Notes: generated by a model from the letters alone, not told the origin. Positions 36,757 through 46,659 are shown, numbered from the stretch's first letter. The stretch is DNA of 64,000 bases from JAATGA01 sp047605605 (GCA_047605605.1 JASGFG010000002.1:1-64000), one strand, 5' to 3'. Numbers and translations are program-made.

Positions 36757-38063
36757 GCCGCGCCGCCCTTGATCTGCACCACCTTCTGCGGATGGCTGAT
36801 TCCCATACCGGCGGCGTTCAGCGCGTTCCAGATCGCGAACAGCGCCTGCGAGACATAGCTCTCGGTCAGCCCGTCGATGCCGTTCACCCAGAACTCCACA
36901 CCGAACTGCGCCCCATGCTCGCCGAACCCCTTCAACTCGCATTGCGCGGGCGAGGGGGCGCCCAGCACGAAGGGCAGCGCGGCCACCGCCGCCTCGGTCA
37001 CTTCGGGGATGCGGTTCAGATCGACATCGAAGCCCACGGTGAATTCGGCGGTATAGCGGTGCGCCTTGCCCGCGTCCGAGAAATTCACCACGCGCGAGGT
37101 GATGAAATTGTCGTTCGGCACCACGATCCAGCGGCCATCGACGGTTTCAAGGATGCAGGCCCGCGCCGTCATCTTGACGATGGTGCCCGACGATCCGTCG
37201 TCCAGCTCGACGAAATCGCCCACCGTCGTCTGCCCTTCGATCAGCAGGATGATGCCCGAGACGAAGTTTGCCGCGATCTGTTGCAGGCCCAGCCCGATGC
37301 CCACGCCAAGCGCGCCGCCCAGAACCGCCACCGCCGTCAGATCGATCCCCATGATCGACATGAGCAGCAGGAAGGCCGCGCCAAAGATCGCGACCTCCGC
37401 CGCCTTGGAGGCCAGTTCGCGCGTGGCGGGGCGCAGTTCCTGCTGTTTCTTGATGTAATCGGCGCTTTGCCGGTTGGACCATGTGCCCAGCCAGAACAGC
37501 AGCGCCCCGGCGATCACGCCCCGCACCAGCGCCATGGCGGAAAAGCGGATGTTGCCCAGATCGACCGATGTGGCCTCCAGCCAGTCGGTCAGGTCGTCCA
37601 GCAGGCCCAGGGCATAAAGCGCCGCCACCGGGATCAGCACATAGCGCCCCAACAGCCGCAGGAACGGGTCGCGCAGCACATGGCGCACCAGGATGCGGGC
37701 GGCCAGGAACAGGAACACCCGCTTGCCAAAGGCGATCACGTCGCCCGACCCGAAAAGCTGCCGCGTGACCTGTTCGCCCACCGCCGTCATCGCATAGGCA
37801 AAGATCGGCAGCATCAGCGGCAGGAACCGCAGGGCGAACCGGCGGGCGGTGTGAACGATGCCCTGCCTTTCCTCAGGCGGGGTCAGCAGTTTGCGCAGGA
37901 TCGGGGTCAGCCGCCGCGCCAGCCACAGCGCGATCAGGAAAGCCACCGCCAGCAGCGCGAATTGCGACCATGCCGCCGGGCTTTGCAGCCAGCCAAGCGC
38001 GATCTGGCCGACGCGGTCCAGCCCTTCCATCATTTTGCCGACGAATGCGGGCTGACCGTCCAT
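36753..38063 (-). CDS. Mechanosensitive ion channel, MscS family
   Basis: A 436-residue membrane protein. Several N-terminal helices (about 25-260) lead to the pore-lining segment AVLGGALGVGIGLGLQQIAANF. The cytosolic beta domain with VGDFVELDDGSSGTIVKM and VPNDNFIT follows, both family hallmarks. It is larger than E. coli MscS because of extra helices. The channel opens on membrane tension during osmotic downshock. The start at 38063 follows GAGGAAG. It is coupled to the downstream flavoprotein by GTGA. Confidence 0.92.
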   Translation of the reverse strand: MDGQPAFVGKMMEGLDRVGQIALGWLQSPAAWSQFALLAVAFLIALWLARRLTPILRKLLTPPEERQGIVHTARRFALRFLPLMLPIFAYAMTAVGEQVTRQLFGSGDVIAFGKRVFLFLAARILVRHVLRDPFLRLLGRYVLIPVAALYALGLLDDLTDWLEATSVDLGNIRFSAMALVRGVIAGALLFWLGTWSNRQSADYIKKQQELRPATRELASKAAEVAIFGAAFLLLMSIMGIDLTAVAVLGGALGVGIGLGLQQIAANFVSGIILLIEGQTTVGDFVELDDGSSGTIVKMTARACILETVDGRWIVVPNDNFITSRVVNFSDAGKAHRYTAEFTVGFDVDLNRIPEVTEAAVAALPFVLGAPSPAQCELKGFGEHGAQFGVEFWVNGIDGLTESYVSQALFAIWNALNAAGMGISHPQKVVQIKGGAA

Positions 38064-38124
38064 ATCGCTTCCTCAAACCTGCCGGGCCATCCTGTCGCAA
38101 GAAAGCCGCGGCAGGGCAAGCCGG

Positions 38125-40380
38125 TCAGCGCCGCTTGCGGATGACCTTGCGTTTCGTCGCGGCGGCCTTGGCTGCGGCACGGCCTGGCATCCGGGGCTGA
38201 TACTTGCCCTTCTTGCCGGGAGGCCTGCCAGCGCGCGGGGCCTGCCCCTCGATCTCCAGCAGTTCCAGCAGCAGCCCGCCGGTGACGGGCACCGCCTCGG
38301 CCAGACGGACCTTCACCCGCTGGCCCACGCCGATCACCGTGCCGCTATCGGCGCCCACCAGCTGCTGGGCATCGGCGTCGAAATGGAAGAACTCGCGTCC
38401 GACCTCGCGGATCGGGACCAGACCGTCGGCCCCGGTTTCGTCCAGCTTGACGAACAGGCCGAACCGCTGCACGCCCGAGATCCGCCCCTCGAAGGTCGCC
38501 CCCACCCGGTCGGCCAGATAGCTGGCCAGATAGCGGTCGGTCGTATCACGCTCTGCCGCCATCGACCGGCGTTCGGTGTCCGAGATCAGCTTGGCCGTAT
38601 CGCCAAGGTTCTCGATGTCAAAGGCCGACAGCCCGTCCGTGCCCCAGCGATGCCCGCGGATCAGCGCGCGATGGACGATCAGGTCGGAATATCGCCGGAT
38701 GGGCGAGGTGAAATGCGCATAGTTCCGCAACGCCAGGCCGAAATGGCCGAAGTTTTCGGCGTTGTAATAGGCCTGCGTCATGCTGCGCAGGGTCGAGATG
38801 TTCAGCAGTTCGTCGAAATCCGACCCCTCGGCCTGCGCCAGCAGGCGGTTCAGGTGGCTGGTCTTCAGCACCTGCCCCTTGGCCAGCACAAAGCCGGAGG
38901 CCTCGGCCACTTCGCGCAGGGCGTCGATGCGGTCGGGGCTGGGTTCTTCGTGCACGCGAAACAGCAGCGGCTGTTTCAGGCGGATCAACTCCTCGGCCGC
39001 GGCGACATTGGCGAGGATCATGAACTCCTCGATCAGCTTGTGGGCATCGAAGCGGTCGCGAAAGGCCACCGAAAGCACCTTGCCCTCGTCCGACAGCTCG
39101 ATCCGCCGTTCCGGCAGGTCGAGGTCCAGCGGCTGACGGATGGCTCGGGCCTTCTTCGTCGCCTCATAGGCGGCGTAAAGCGGACGGATCACCCGGTCCA
39201 GCAGGGGCGCGCATTTCCCGTTCGGATTGCCGTCCTGCGCCGCCTGCACCTCGGCGTAGTTCAGGCTGGCGACGGACCGCATCATGCCGCGCACGAAGCG
39301 GTGGCTGATCTTGTTGCCAAAGGCATCCAGCCGCATCCTGACGGCAATGCAGGGCCGGTCCACCCCTTCGTGCAGGGAACACAGATCGCCCGACAGCACA
39401 TCGGGCAGCATCGGCACCACCCGATCGGGGAAATAGGTGGAATTGCCGCGCTTGCGCGCTTCGCGGTCCAGGGCGCTGCCTGGCGTCACATAATGCGCCA
39501 CGTCTGCGATGGCGACCCAGACGATGAAGCCGCCGTCATTGCCGGCCTCGTGGTCCGGCTCGGCATGGCAGGCGTCGTCATGGTCGCGCGCATCGGCCGG
39601 GTCGATGGTGACAAAGGGCAGGTCGCGCAGGTCGTCGCGGCCCGCCATGGCCGCCGGCTGCGCAGCGTCGGCTTCGGCCATGACCGCATCGGGGAACTGA
39701 TCGGGGATGCCGTGCTGATGGATGGCGATCAGGCTGACCGCCCTGGCCCCCATCGGATCGCCCAGGCGGGCCACGATGCGCGCCTGCGGCAGGCCAAGGC
39801 GTTTCGGGCCGATGCTTTCGCCCTCGACCAGTTCGCCATCCTTGGCGCCTTCGGCCGCGTCACGGGGAACGCGCCATTCCTTGTCATTGCCCTTGTCGAT
39901 GGGCACGATCCGCCCACCTTCGGCATTGGCGCGAAAGATGCCAAGAATTTTCAGCGGATTGGCACCAAGGCGGCGGATCAGCCGCGCCTCATACCGATGA
40001 TCGGCGGCCTTGACCGGTGTCAGCCGGGCCAAGATGCGGTCGCCCTGGCCAAGCGCGGGCTCCCCCTTGCCGGGGATGAACAGGATCGCGGGGGGCGGTT
40101 CGTCCCCCTCCCACTCCATCGGGCGCAGGAACAGGTCGCCCTGCGCATCGGGTGCCAGCACGCTCAGCAGGGTGACGGGCGGCAGGCTGCCCGCCTCGCG
40201 GAAGGTGCGGCGCTTTTTTTCGATCGCGCCGTCGCCCTCCAGGTCCTTCAGCATCCGCTTCAGCTCGATCCGGGCCGCGCCCTTGATGCCGAAGGCGCGC
40301 GCAATGTCGCGCTTGGCCGAAAGACCGGGGTTTTCGGTGATCCACTGAAGGATCTGTTCCTTGGTGGGAAGCTGTTCCAT
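38125..40380 (-). CDS. rnr: Ribonuclease R
   Basis: A 751-residue 3'-5' exoribonuclease that degrades structured RNA. An N-terminal helix-turn-helix (PTKEQILQWITEN) and OB/cold-shock folds precede the RNB catalytic domain, with acidic metal residues in IDPADARDHDDA (about residue 265). EEFMILANVAAAE and the HFTSPIRRYSDLIVHR motif follow. An S1 domain (GRISGVQRFGLFV) and a basic tail (KKGKYQPRMPGRAAAKAAA) end the protein. The ATG at 40380 gives the conserved start; an upstream frame adds 53 residues read through the neighbouring gene. Confidence 0.94.
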   Translation of the reverse strand: MEQLPTKEQILQWITENPGLSAKRDIARAFGIKGAARIELKRMLKDLEGDGAIEKKRRTFREAGSLPPVTLLSVLAPDAQGDLFLRPMEWEGDEPPPAILFIPGKGEPALGQGDRILARLTPVKAADHRYEARLIRRLGANPLKILGIFRANAEGGRIVPIDKGNDKEWRVPRDAAEGAKDGELVEGESIGPKRLGLPQARIVARLGDPMGARAVSLIAIHQHGIPDQFPDAVMAEADAAQPAAMAGRDDLRDLPFVTIDPADARDHDDACHAEPDHEAGNDGGFIVWVAIADVAHYVTPGSALDREARKRGNSTYFPDRVVPMLPDVLSGDLCSLHEGVDRPCIAVRMRLDAFGNKISHRFVRGMMRSVASLNYAEVQAAQDGNPNGKCAPLLDRVIRPLYAAYEATKKARAIRQPLDLDLPERRIELSDEGKVLSVAFRDRFDAHKLIEEFMILANVAAAEELIRLKQPLLFRVHEEPSPDRIDALREVAEASGFVLAKGQVLKTSHLNRLLAQAEGSDFDELLNISTLRSMTQAYYNAENFGHFGLALRNYAHFTSPIRRYSDLIVHRALIRGHRWGTDGLSAFDIENLGDTAKLISDTERRSMAAERDTTDRYLASYLADRVGATFEGRISGVQRFGLFVKLDETGADGLVPIREVGREFFHFDADAQQLVGADSGTVIGVGQRVKVRLAEAVPVTGGLLLELLEIEGQAPRAGRPPGKKGKYQPRMPGRAAAKAAATKRKVIRKRR

Positions 40381-40420
40381 GGCCCAAGGCGTAACACGGC
40401 CGCGGCGGCGCAGAAAGGGT

Positions 40421-41593
40421 TCAGTCCGTCCGGTCCTGCGCAAAGGCATAGACCGCAAGCCCGGCCAGCAGGCTGATCGCCACCCAGAGGAACACCGCCG
40501 CATAGGGGGCGCTGGCTGGATCTTTCGGGGCGGCGGCATGGATGCGCCCGGTGACGATCTGCGCGATGCCGACCGCGCCGATGCCGGAGAAGTTCAGAAG
40601 CGTCACCCCCCGCCCCATCAGATGCGGCGGGACGAAAGCCCTGCCGTGGGTCAGGACCATGGGAAAGGATGCCCCGAACAGACCGACGCCCGCCAGCATC
40701 GCCATGGAAAACACCTCACCCCCCGCCGGACGCGCCCACAACGCCAGAATGCAGGCCGCGCACAGCAGGTTGCCCCCCAGGATCACCCATTTGCGCGTGC
40801 CAAAGATCCGGTCCAGCGGACCATAGGCATAGTTGCCCGCCACGATCGCCAGCGCCATCATCAGCGAGGCCATGCCGATCCGCGCCTGATCTGCCCCGTA
40901 GACATCGGCGAAATAGGGGCCGATCCACAGCCCGCGCAGCCCGGCGACCGGGTAATAACAGACGAACATCATCACCAGCAGCGGCCAGAACTGCGGCATC
41001 CGCAGCAGGTCCAGCAGCGACCCCTTTTCATGATGGATCACCCGCGGCGGGTCGCGCACAAGAACCGCCAGCGCCGCCGCGATGGCCAGCGTCAGCGCCG
41101 ACAGACCCCACATGCAGCCCCGCCAGCCAAAGGTCTGCGCGGCCCAAGCCAGCGGCAGCGAGCCGAGGATGTTGCCCAGGCTGCCGGTGCCGATGGTGAT
41201 CCCGGCCAGCGTGCCGACCATCGCGCCGGGAAAGCTGCGGGCAAAGATGTAATAGGAAGACATCAGCACTGGCGCGCAGCCCACCCCGATCAGCGCCATC
41301 GCCACATTGATGCCCGTGGCCCCTTGCGCCGTGGCAAAGACCGCCGCCCCTCCCCCCGCGCCGAGCGCGAACAGAGTCACCACCGTGCGGCGCGGCCCGA
41401 TCCGGTCCAAAGCCCAGCCGATGGGCAGTTGCATCAGCGCAAACCCCAGGAACCACAGCCCCGAGGCGTTGGAAAGCTGTTCCGCGCCCAGTCCCAGATC
41501 GGCTTTCAGCATCGGCGTCAGCACCGCAAGGAAGGCGCGGTAGAACTGACTCATCACATAAGCCAGGATCAGACAGGCTATTCCGGCGCGCAT
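40421..41593 (-). CDS. MFS transporter
   Basis: A 390-residue major facilitator with 12 predicted helices. The loop 2-3 motif appears as GWALDRIGPRRT (about residue 59). AGITIGTGSLGNILGSLPLAW near residue 130 matches helix 4-5 packing. The substrate is unknown. Its start lies directly after the stop of another, different MFS gene, so both are co-transcribed. Confidence 0.88.
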   Translation of the reverse strand: MRAGIACLILAYVMSQFYRAFLAVLTPMLKADLGLGAEQLSNASGLWFLGFALMQLPIGWALDRIGPRRTVVTLFALGAGGGAAVFATAQGATGINVAMALIGVGCAPVLMSSYYIFARSFPGAMVGTLAGITIGTGSLGNILGSLPLAWAAQTFGWRGCMWGLSALTLAIAAALAVLVRDPPRVIHHEKGSLLDLLRMPQFWPLLVMMFVCYYPVAGLRGLWIGPYFADVYGADQARIGMASLMMALAIVAGNYAYGPLDRIFGTRKWVILGGNLLCAACILALWARPAGGEVFSMAMLAGVGLFGASFPMVLTHGRAFVPPHLMGRGVTLLNFSGIGAVGIAQIVTGRIHAAAPKDPASAPYAAVFLWVAISLLAGLAVYAFAQDRTD

Positions 41594-41594
41594 G

Positions 41595-42833
41595 TCAGGC
41601 AGGCACCGCGCCGGTCAGGCTGCGTTCACGCACCGGCAGATGCACGATGGCCGAAAAGGCGCCGACGCCGATGCCGATCCACCAGACCAGCGTGTAGTCG
41701 CCGTTCAGGTCATACATCTTGCCGCCCAGCCAGACGCCCAGGAATCCGCCGATCTGGTGCGACAGGAAGACAAAGCCGTAAAGCGTGCCCATGTAGCGCA
41801 GCCCGTAGATATGCGCCACAAGTCCGCTGGTCAGCGGCACGGTCGCCAGCCACAAGGCCCCCATGACGGCCGAAAACAGCAGCACGGTCGCCGGCGTGAT
41901 CGGCGTCAGGATAAACCATGCGGCGGCGATGGTGCGCCCCACATAGATGCCGGCCAGCAGGTATTTCTTGGTATACCGCTTGCCCAGCCAGCCCGCGGTG
42001 ATGGTGCCGACGATATTCGCCAGCCCGATCACCGCGATGGACAGCGCGCCAAGCGCCGAAGTCGTCGTGATGCCCATTCCCGCCAGCACGCCATGCGGCG
42101 CGATCGGGCCGCAGAACTGGGTGATCAGCGCCGGGAAATGCGCGGTGATGAAGGCCAGCTGATATCCGCAGGAGAAAAAGCCCAGGAAGATCAGCGAAAA
42201 GGACGGGTCGCGGAAGGCGCGCTTCAGCACCTCGCCCATCGATTCCTCCAGCTCGGCCCGGCTGGCCGGCTGGGGCGAGCGGATGAAGGGCAGCGCCAGA
42301 AGCGTCAGAAGCACCACCACCGCAAAGATCAGGAACACCGTCTGCCACGGATAATGCGCCAGCAAAAGCTCGGCCACCGGGGCGCCGAAAACCTGGCCCG
42401 CCGACCCGGCGGCGGTGGCGATGCCCAGCGTCAGGGACCGGTGTTCCGGCGCGGCGGCCCGCCCGACGACGGCCAGCACAACGCCAAAGCCGGTCCCGGC
42501 GATGCCGAAACCGACCAGCACCTCCCACAACTGCATCGCCCCCGGCGTCGTCGAGATCGAGGTCAGGACAAGCCCCAGCGCATAAAGGATCGCCCCCGCG
42601 ATGATCGCGCGCCGGTCGCCGAAGCGTTCGGCCAGCGCGCCAAAGATCGGCTGCCCGATGCCCCAGGCCAGGTTCTGGATCGCGATGGCCAGGCTGAAAT
42701 CCGACCGGGGCCAGCCGAATTCCTCGGCGATGGGGATCTGGAACACGCCGAAACTGGCCCTGACGGCAAAGCCGAGCATCAGGATCGCGCAACCCGCGAT
42801 CAGGACGGGGGTAAAGATCGGGGCCTTGGTCAT
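41595..42833 (-). CDS. MFS transporter (monocarboxylate/oxalate-formate type)
   Basis: A 412-residue MFS carrier with 12 hydrophobic segments. The N-terminus ASFGVFQIPIAEEFGW resembles the monocarboxylate/oxalate-formate antiporter branch, and the loop motif is GALAERFGDRR. The ATG at 42833 follows GGAGGAACC; an earlier in-frame start would add 11 residues. It is followed at 1 bp by a second MFS gene. Substrate assignment is tentative. Confidence 0.87.
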   Translation of the reverse strand: MTKAPIFTPVLIAGCAILMLGFAVRASFGVFQIPIAEEFGWPRSDFSLAIAIQNLAWGIGQPIFGALAERFGDRRAIIAGAILYALGLVLTSISTTPGAMQLWEVLVGFGIAGTGFGVVLAVVGRAAAPEHRSLTLGIATAAGSAGQVFGAPVAELLLAHYPWQTVFLIFAVVVLLTLLALPFIRSPQPASRAELEESMGEVLKRAFRDPSFSLIFLGFFSCGYQLAFITAHFPALITQFCGPIAPHGVLAGMGITTTSALGALSIAVIGLANIVGTITAGWLGKRYTKKYLLAGIYVGRTIAAAWFILTPITPATVLLFSAVMGALWLATVPLTSGLVAHIYGLRYMGTLYGFVFLSHQIGGFLGVWLGGKMYDLNGDYTLVWWIGIGVGAFSAIVHLPVRERSLTGAVPA

Positions 42834-42956
42834 GGCGGTTCCTCCGGCACAGTCCGGGCACAACACGCCGCGGCGCAGGGCGCGTCAATCGCATTCTTGT
42901 GATGGATGCAATTCGCCCGCCCGATGGCGCCGCCCCGTCCGGCGCGCGCGGGCCAC

Positions 42957-42999
42957 GGAGCCTTTGAAGGCTCCGCTGCGATTTCTTTGAAGAAATCGC
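42957..42999. repeat. Paired palindromic elements after cysA
   Basis: Two adjacent perfect inverted repeats share a CTTTGAAG centre. The first is GGAGCCTT-TG-AAGGCTCC (42957-42974). The second has 10-bp arms, GCGATTTCTT and AAGAAATCGC (42978-42999). They end 1 bp from the cysA stop and could be a bidirectional terminator or processing signal for the sulfate operon. Confidence 0.6.
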
Positions 43000-43000
43000 C

Positions 43001-43732
43001 TCAGGCGCTGATGAAATCGCGCACGAAGGGCGTCGCCGGGCGGGCGCGGATATCGGCGGGCTTGCCGATCTGCTCGATCCGGCCCCCCGATAGCGACCCC
43101 GACATGACGACCACCAAGTCGGCCAGTTCCATCGCCTCGTCTTGGTCGTGGGTCACGAAAACCGTGGTCAGGCCGGTTTCGTCGTGGATGTCGCGCAGGC
43201 CCTGCCGCAACTCCTTGCGCACCTTGGCATCCAGCGCGCCAAAGGGTTCGTCCAGCAGCAGCATCCGCGGTTCGATCGCAAGGGCGCGCGCCAGCGCCAC
43301 CCGCTGCCGCTGGCCGCCCGAAAGCTGGCTGGGATAGCGGGCGCCGATGTCGGGCAGCTGGATCAGCTCCAGCAGCTTTTGCACCCGGCGGGCGATTTCC
43401 TGTTTCGTCGGCCGTTGCGCGCGCGGGCGGGCTTTCAGCCCATAGGCGATATTCTCGAACACCGTCATGTGCCGGAACAGCGCATAGGACTGGAACACGA
43501 ATCCCGCGCGCCGCTGCTGCACCGACAGGCCTGTCGCATCCTGTCCGTCGAACAGGATGCGACCCGAGGTCGGAAACTCCAGCCCCCCCAGAATGCGCAG
43601 AAGCGTCGTCTTGCCCGATCCCGAAGGCCCCAGAAGCGCCACCAGCGCCCCCGAGGGGATTGCAAGGGACACAGGCGTAAGCGCCGCCGTGGTGCCGAAC
43701 TGTTTCGAGATTTCGTCGATTTCGATGCGCAT
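43001..43732 (-). CDS. cysA: Sulfate ABC transporter ATPase CysA, short form without C-terminal domain
   Basis: A 243-residue ATPase. Walker A GPSGSGKTT (about residue 35), signature LSGGQRQRV, Walker B LLLDEPFGALD and H-loop VTHDQDEA are all intact. CysA proteins usually have about 330-360 residues because a TOBE regulatory domain follows; this one ends just after ATPFVRDFISA, at the domain boundary. The palindromic pair begins 1 bp after the stop. It is the last gene of the leftward sbp-cysT-cysW-cysA operon. Confidence 0.9.
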   Translation of the reverse strand: MRIEIDEISKQFGTTAALTPVSLAIPSGALVALLGPSGSGKTTLLRILGGLEFPTSGRILFDGQDATGLSVQQRRAGFVFQSYALFRHMTVFENIAYGLKARPRAQRPTKQEIARRVQKLLELIQLPDIGARYPSQLSGGQRQRVALARALAIEPRMLLLDEPFGALDAKVRKELRQGLRDIHDETGLTTVFVTHDQDEAMELADLVVVMSGSLSGGRIEQIGKPADIRARPATPFVRDFISA

Positions 43733-43742
43733 GGGAACGCTC

Positions 43743-44621
43743 CTAATGGCGGCGGACGGCGGCCAGTTGATCCGCGTGCCGGTGTTCGAGGAAGGCCTTC
43801 AGCAACAGCGTCACCAGCGCCAGCAGCGTCAGCAGCGCCGCCATCGAAAAGGCGGCGACCGAGAGATATTCGTTGTAAAGCATCTCGATGGTGATCGGCA
43901 TGGTCGCGGTCTGCCCGCGGATCTTGCCCGACACCACGGCGACGGCGCCAAATTCGCCCATGGCACGGGCATTGCACAGCAGCACGCCGTAAAGCAGCGC
44001 CCAACGGATGTTCGGCAGCGTCACGGTCAGGAACGTCCGCCAACCCGATGCGCCAAGCGTCAGCGCCGCCTCTTCCTCGGCCCGGCCCTGCTCGATCATC
44101 ACCGGGATCAGTTCGCGCGCGACAAAGGGAAAGGTCACGAACATCGTCGCCAGAACGATGCCGGGCAGGGCAAAGACCACCGGAAACCCCTGCGCCACCA
44201 ACCACCCGCCAACGACCGAATTCGCCCCGAACATCAGCACGATGCAAAGCCCGGCGACGACGGGCGAGACGGAAAAGGGCAGGTCGATCAGGGTGATCAG
44301 GAACGCCTTGCCGCGAAAGTCGAACTTGGTGATGAACCAGGCGGCGGCAATGCCGAAGGCCGCGTTCAGCGGCAGGGCGAGGGCGGTGATCGTCAACGTC
44401 AGCCGGATGGCCGAAAGGGCGTCCCGGTTGCCCAGGCTGGCCACCGCCGCCATCCAGCCCTTGGCCAGCGCCTCGGCAAAGACGGTGAACAGCGGCGCAA
44501 AGATCAGGATCGCGACGCCCAGCATCGCAATCGCGATCAGCACCCCGCGGACATGCGGCGCCTCTTCTGTCGCGCTGCGAAAGCGGGCGGGACGGGCGGG
44601 GGCAAGGATGGCGTCAGACAT
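43743..44621 (-). CDS. cysW: Sulfate ABC transporter permease CysW
   Basis: A 292-residue permease with about six membrane helices. The EAA loop reads EEEAALTLGASGWRTFLTVTLP (about 180-200), and the MGEFGAVAVVSGKIRG block marks CysW. It overlaps cysT by 8 bp and precedes cysA by 10 bp. With CysT it forms the inner-membrane channel for sulfate/thiosulfate. Confidence 0.94.
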   Translation of the reverse strand: MSDAILAPARPARFRSATEEAPHVRGVLIAIAMLGVAILIFAPLFTVFAEALAKGWMAAVASLGNRDALSAIRLTLTITALALPLNAAFGIAAAWFITKFDFRGKAFLITLIDLPFSVSPVVAGLCIVLMFGANSVVGGWLVAQGFPVVFALPGIVLATMFVTFPFVARELIPVMIEQGRAEEEAALTLGASGWRTFLTVTLPNIRWALLYGVLLCNARAMGEFGAVAVVSGKIRGQTATMPITIEMLYNEYLSVAAFSMAALLTLLALVTLLLKAFLEHRHADQLAAVRRH

Positions 44622-45450
44622 AGCCGATCCTCCGGCGCGTGAAGATCTGGATCAGGTTGATCGTCAGAAGCATGGCAAAGGAAATCGCCAGCATGGCGAT
44701 GCCAATGGCGGCGGCGCCGTCGTAATTGAACTGTTCCAGCTGGATGACGATCAGCAGGGGGGCGATCTCGGTCTTCAACGGAATGTTTCCGGCGATGAAG
44801 ATCACCGATCCGTATTCCCCCACCGCCCGCGCCAGCGACAGCGCAAAGCCGGTCAGCGCGGCAGGCGTCAGCATCGGCAGGATGACGCGGCGCAGGGTGT
44901 AAAGCCGGCTGGCCCCCAGGGTGGCTGAAGCCTCCTCGACCTCGCGCTCGATTTCTTCGACCACGGGCTGGACGGTGCGCGTCACGAAGGGCAGGCCGAC
45001 AAAGACCAGCGCCAGAAAGATGCCCCATTGGGTATAGGCGATCTTCCAGCCCAGATCCTTGGCCAGCGCGCCAAAGGCGCCGTTCGGCGCATAAAGCGCG
45101 GTCAGGGCGATGCCCGCCACCGCAGTCGGCAGCGCAAACGGCAGGTCGACCGCGGCATCCAGGATGCGGCGGCCGACAAAGCGGTATCGGGTCAAGACCC
45201 AGGCCAGCAGCACGCCGAACACCAGGTTGAAGACGGCGGCGAACAGCGAGAGGCGGAACGACAGGAACAGCGCCGCCCATACCCTTTCGCGGTTGATCAC
45301 CTCCCAGATGTTGCCCGGACCGAAAGTGGCGCCCTTCAGAAGAAGGGCGCCGATGGGCAGAAGGACGACGAGGGAAAGCATCGTCAGCGTGATCCCCAGA
45401 CTGATGCCCAATCCGGGCATCGGGGAGCGGTGGATCAGGGGCCTGCCCAT
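44614..45450 (-). CDS. cysT: Sulfate ABC transporter permease CysT (CysU)
   Basis: A 278-residue permease. The EAA loop is EEASATLGASRLYTLRRVILP and the AVGEYGSVIFIAGN segment is diagnostic of CysT. The ATG at 45450 follows GAGGTTGAACGG; a longer frame to 45615 covers the binding-protein gene. It lies 10 bp downstream of that gene. Confidence 0.94.
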   Translation of the reverse strand: MGRPLIHRSPMPGLGISLGITLTMLSLVVLLPIGALLLKGATFGPGNIWEVINRERVWAALFLSFRLSLFAAVFNLVFGVLLAWVLTRYRFVGRRILDAAVDLPFALPTAVAGIALTALYAPNGAFGALAKDLGWKIAYTQWGIFLALVFVGLPFVTRTVQPVVEEIEREVEEASATLGASRLYTLRRVILPMLTPAALTGFALSLARAVGEYGSVIFIAGNIPLKTEIAPLLIVIQLEQFNYDGAAAIGIAMLAISFAMLLTINLIQIFTRRRIGYV

Positions 45451-45460
45451 CCGTTCAACC

Positions 45461-46579
45461 TCACTTGGCGGTGTAGATCTGATCGAAGACGCCGCCATCG
45501 CCAAAATGTTCCGGCTGCGCCTTGGCCCATCCGCCAAAGTGGCTGATGTCGACCAGATCCAGCTTCGGGAACCGCGCCACATCCGCCGGATCGGCCTTGG
45601 ACGCATCCCAGCCACGATAGAAGTTGCGGAAGGCGATGGCCTGCCCCTCGGGGGTGTAGAGGTAGTTCAGATAGGCCTCGGCCAGCTTGCGCTGTTCGTC
45701 CGAATGGATGTTCGATTCGACCAGTGCCACCGGCGGCTCGGCCAGAACGGAGACCGACGGAACCACGATGTCGAACTGGTCGTCGCCCAGCTCCTTCAGC
45801 GCCAGATAGGCCTCGTTCTCCCAGGCCAGCAGCACGTCGCCGATGCCGCGTTGCGCAAAGGTCGTGGTAGAACCGCGGGCGCCGGAATCCAGCACCGGGA
45901 CATGCGAGTAAAGTTCTTTCACGAACTCTTTCGGATCCTTGCCGTTCTTTTCGGCCCAGGCCCAGGCGGCCAGATAGTTCCACCGCGCCCCGCCCGAGGT
46001 TTTAGGGTTCGGCGTGATCACCTCGACCCCGTCCTTGACCAGATCGCCCCAGTCCTTGATCCCCTTGGGGTTGCCCTCGCGCACCAGGAACACGATGGTC
46101 GAGGTATAGGGCGAGGAGTTGTGGGGCAGTTTCCCCTGCCAGTCCTTGGGCAGCTTGCCCGCATCGGCGATCTTGTCGATGTCGGACGCCAGCGCCAGCG
46201 TCACGACCTGGGCATCCAGCCCCTCGATCACCGAACGCGCCTGCGCGCCCGATCCGCCGTGCGACGCCTCGATCTGCGGCGCGGGATTGCCCTGCGCCAC
46301 CCAATAGTCGGAAAACGCCTGGTTGAAATCGCGGTAAAGTTCGCGCGTGGGGTCGTAGCTGACGTTCAGCAGGCTCTCGGCGCGCGCGAATTGCGGGCCG
46401 GTGACGGTCAGCGCACCCACCGCCAGCACGGCAAGCAGCCCCCGCCAGTTGCGGCGCGATTGCGGACGGCCGGTCAGCTGGCTGCGGCCGGCGGCAATGG
46501 TCACGCGGCCGTCGGCCAGACGGGCCACTTCGGCTCCGCGCGCAGTGCGGCCGTCTTCAAGGGTGATGGTGCGGAACAT
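45461..46579 (-). CDS. sbp: Sulfate-binding protein with extended N-terminus
   Basis: A 372-residue periplasmic sulfate/thiosulfate binder; typical Sbp/CysP are about 330-340. The mature domain has LLNVSYDPTRELYRDFN, SHGGSGAQARSV and the NPKTSGGARWNYLAAW anion-binding region. The oddity is that about 46 polar residues (MFRTITLEDGRTARG onward, then SRRNWRG) precede the hydrophobic signal helix GLLAVLAVGALTVTG, which ends near FARA. Two starts have good ribosome sites: 46579 (AAGGAAAG) and 46663 (GGAGGT, overlapping the upstream gene), and the latter is still longer. A short independent start next to the signal has no ribosome site. It may be a fused regulatory leader; export would use a very long n-region. 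Confidence 0.85.
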   Translation of the reverse strand: MFRTITLEDGRTARGAEVARLADGRVTIAAGRSQLTGRPQSRRNWRGLLAVLAVGALTVTGPQFARAESLLNVSYDPTRELYRDFNQAFSDYWVAQGNPAPQIEASHGGSGAQARSVIEGLDAQVVTLALASDIDKIADAGKLPKDWQGKLPHNSSPYTSTIVFLVREGNPKGIKDWGDLVKDGVEVITPNPKTSGGARWNYLAAWAWAEKNGKDPKEFVKELYSHVPVLDSGARGSTTTFAQRGIGDVLLAWENEAYLALKELGDDQFDIVVPSVSVLAEPPVALVESNIHSDEQRKLAEAYLNYLYTPEGQAIAFRNFYRGWDASKADPADVARFPKLDLVDISHFGGWAKAQPEHFGDGGVFDQIYTAK

Positions 46580-46659
46580 CAGGGTTCTTTCCTTTTCAGT
46601 ATCAGTCGCTGCCGCCGCAAAGGGGCGCCAGGGGGCAAGGCCAAGGATGGTCTGCGGGA

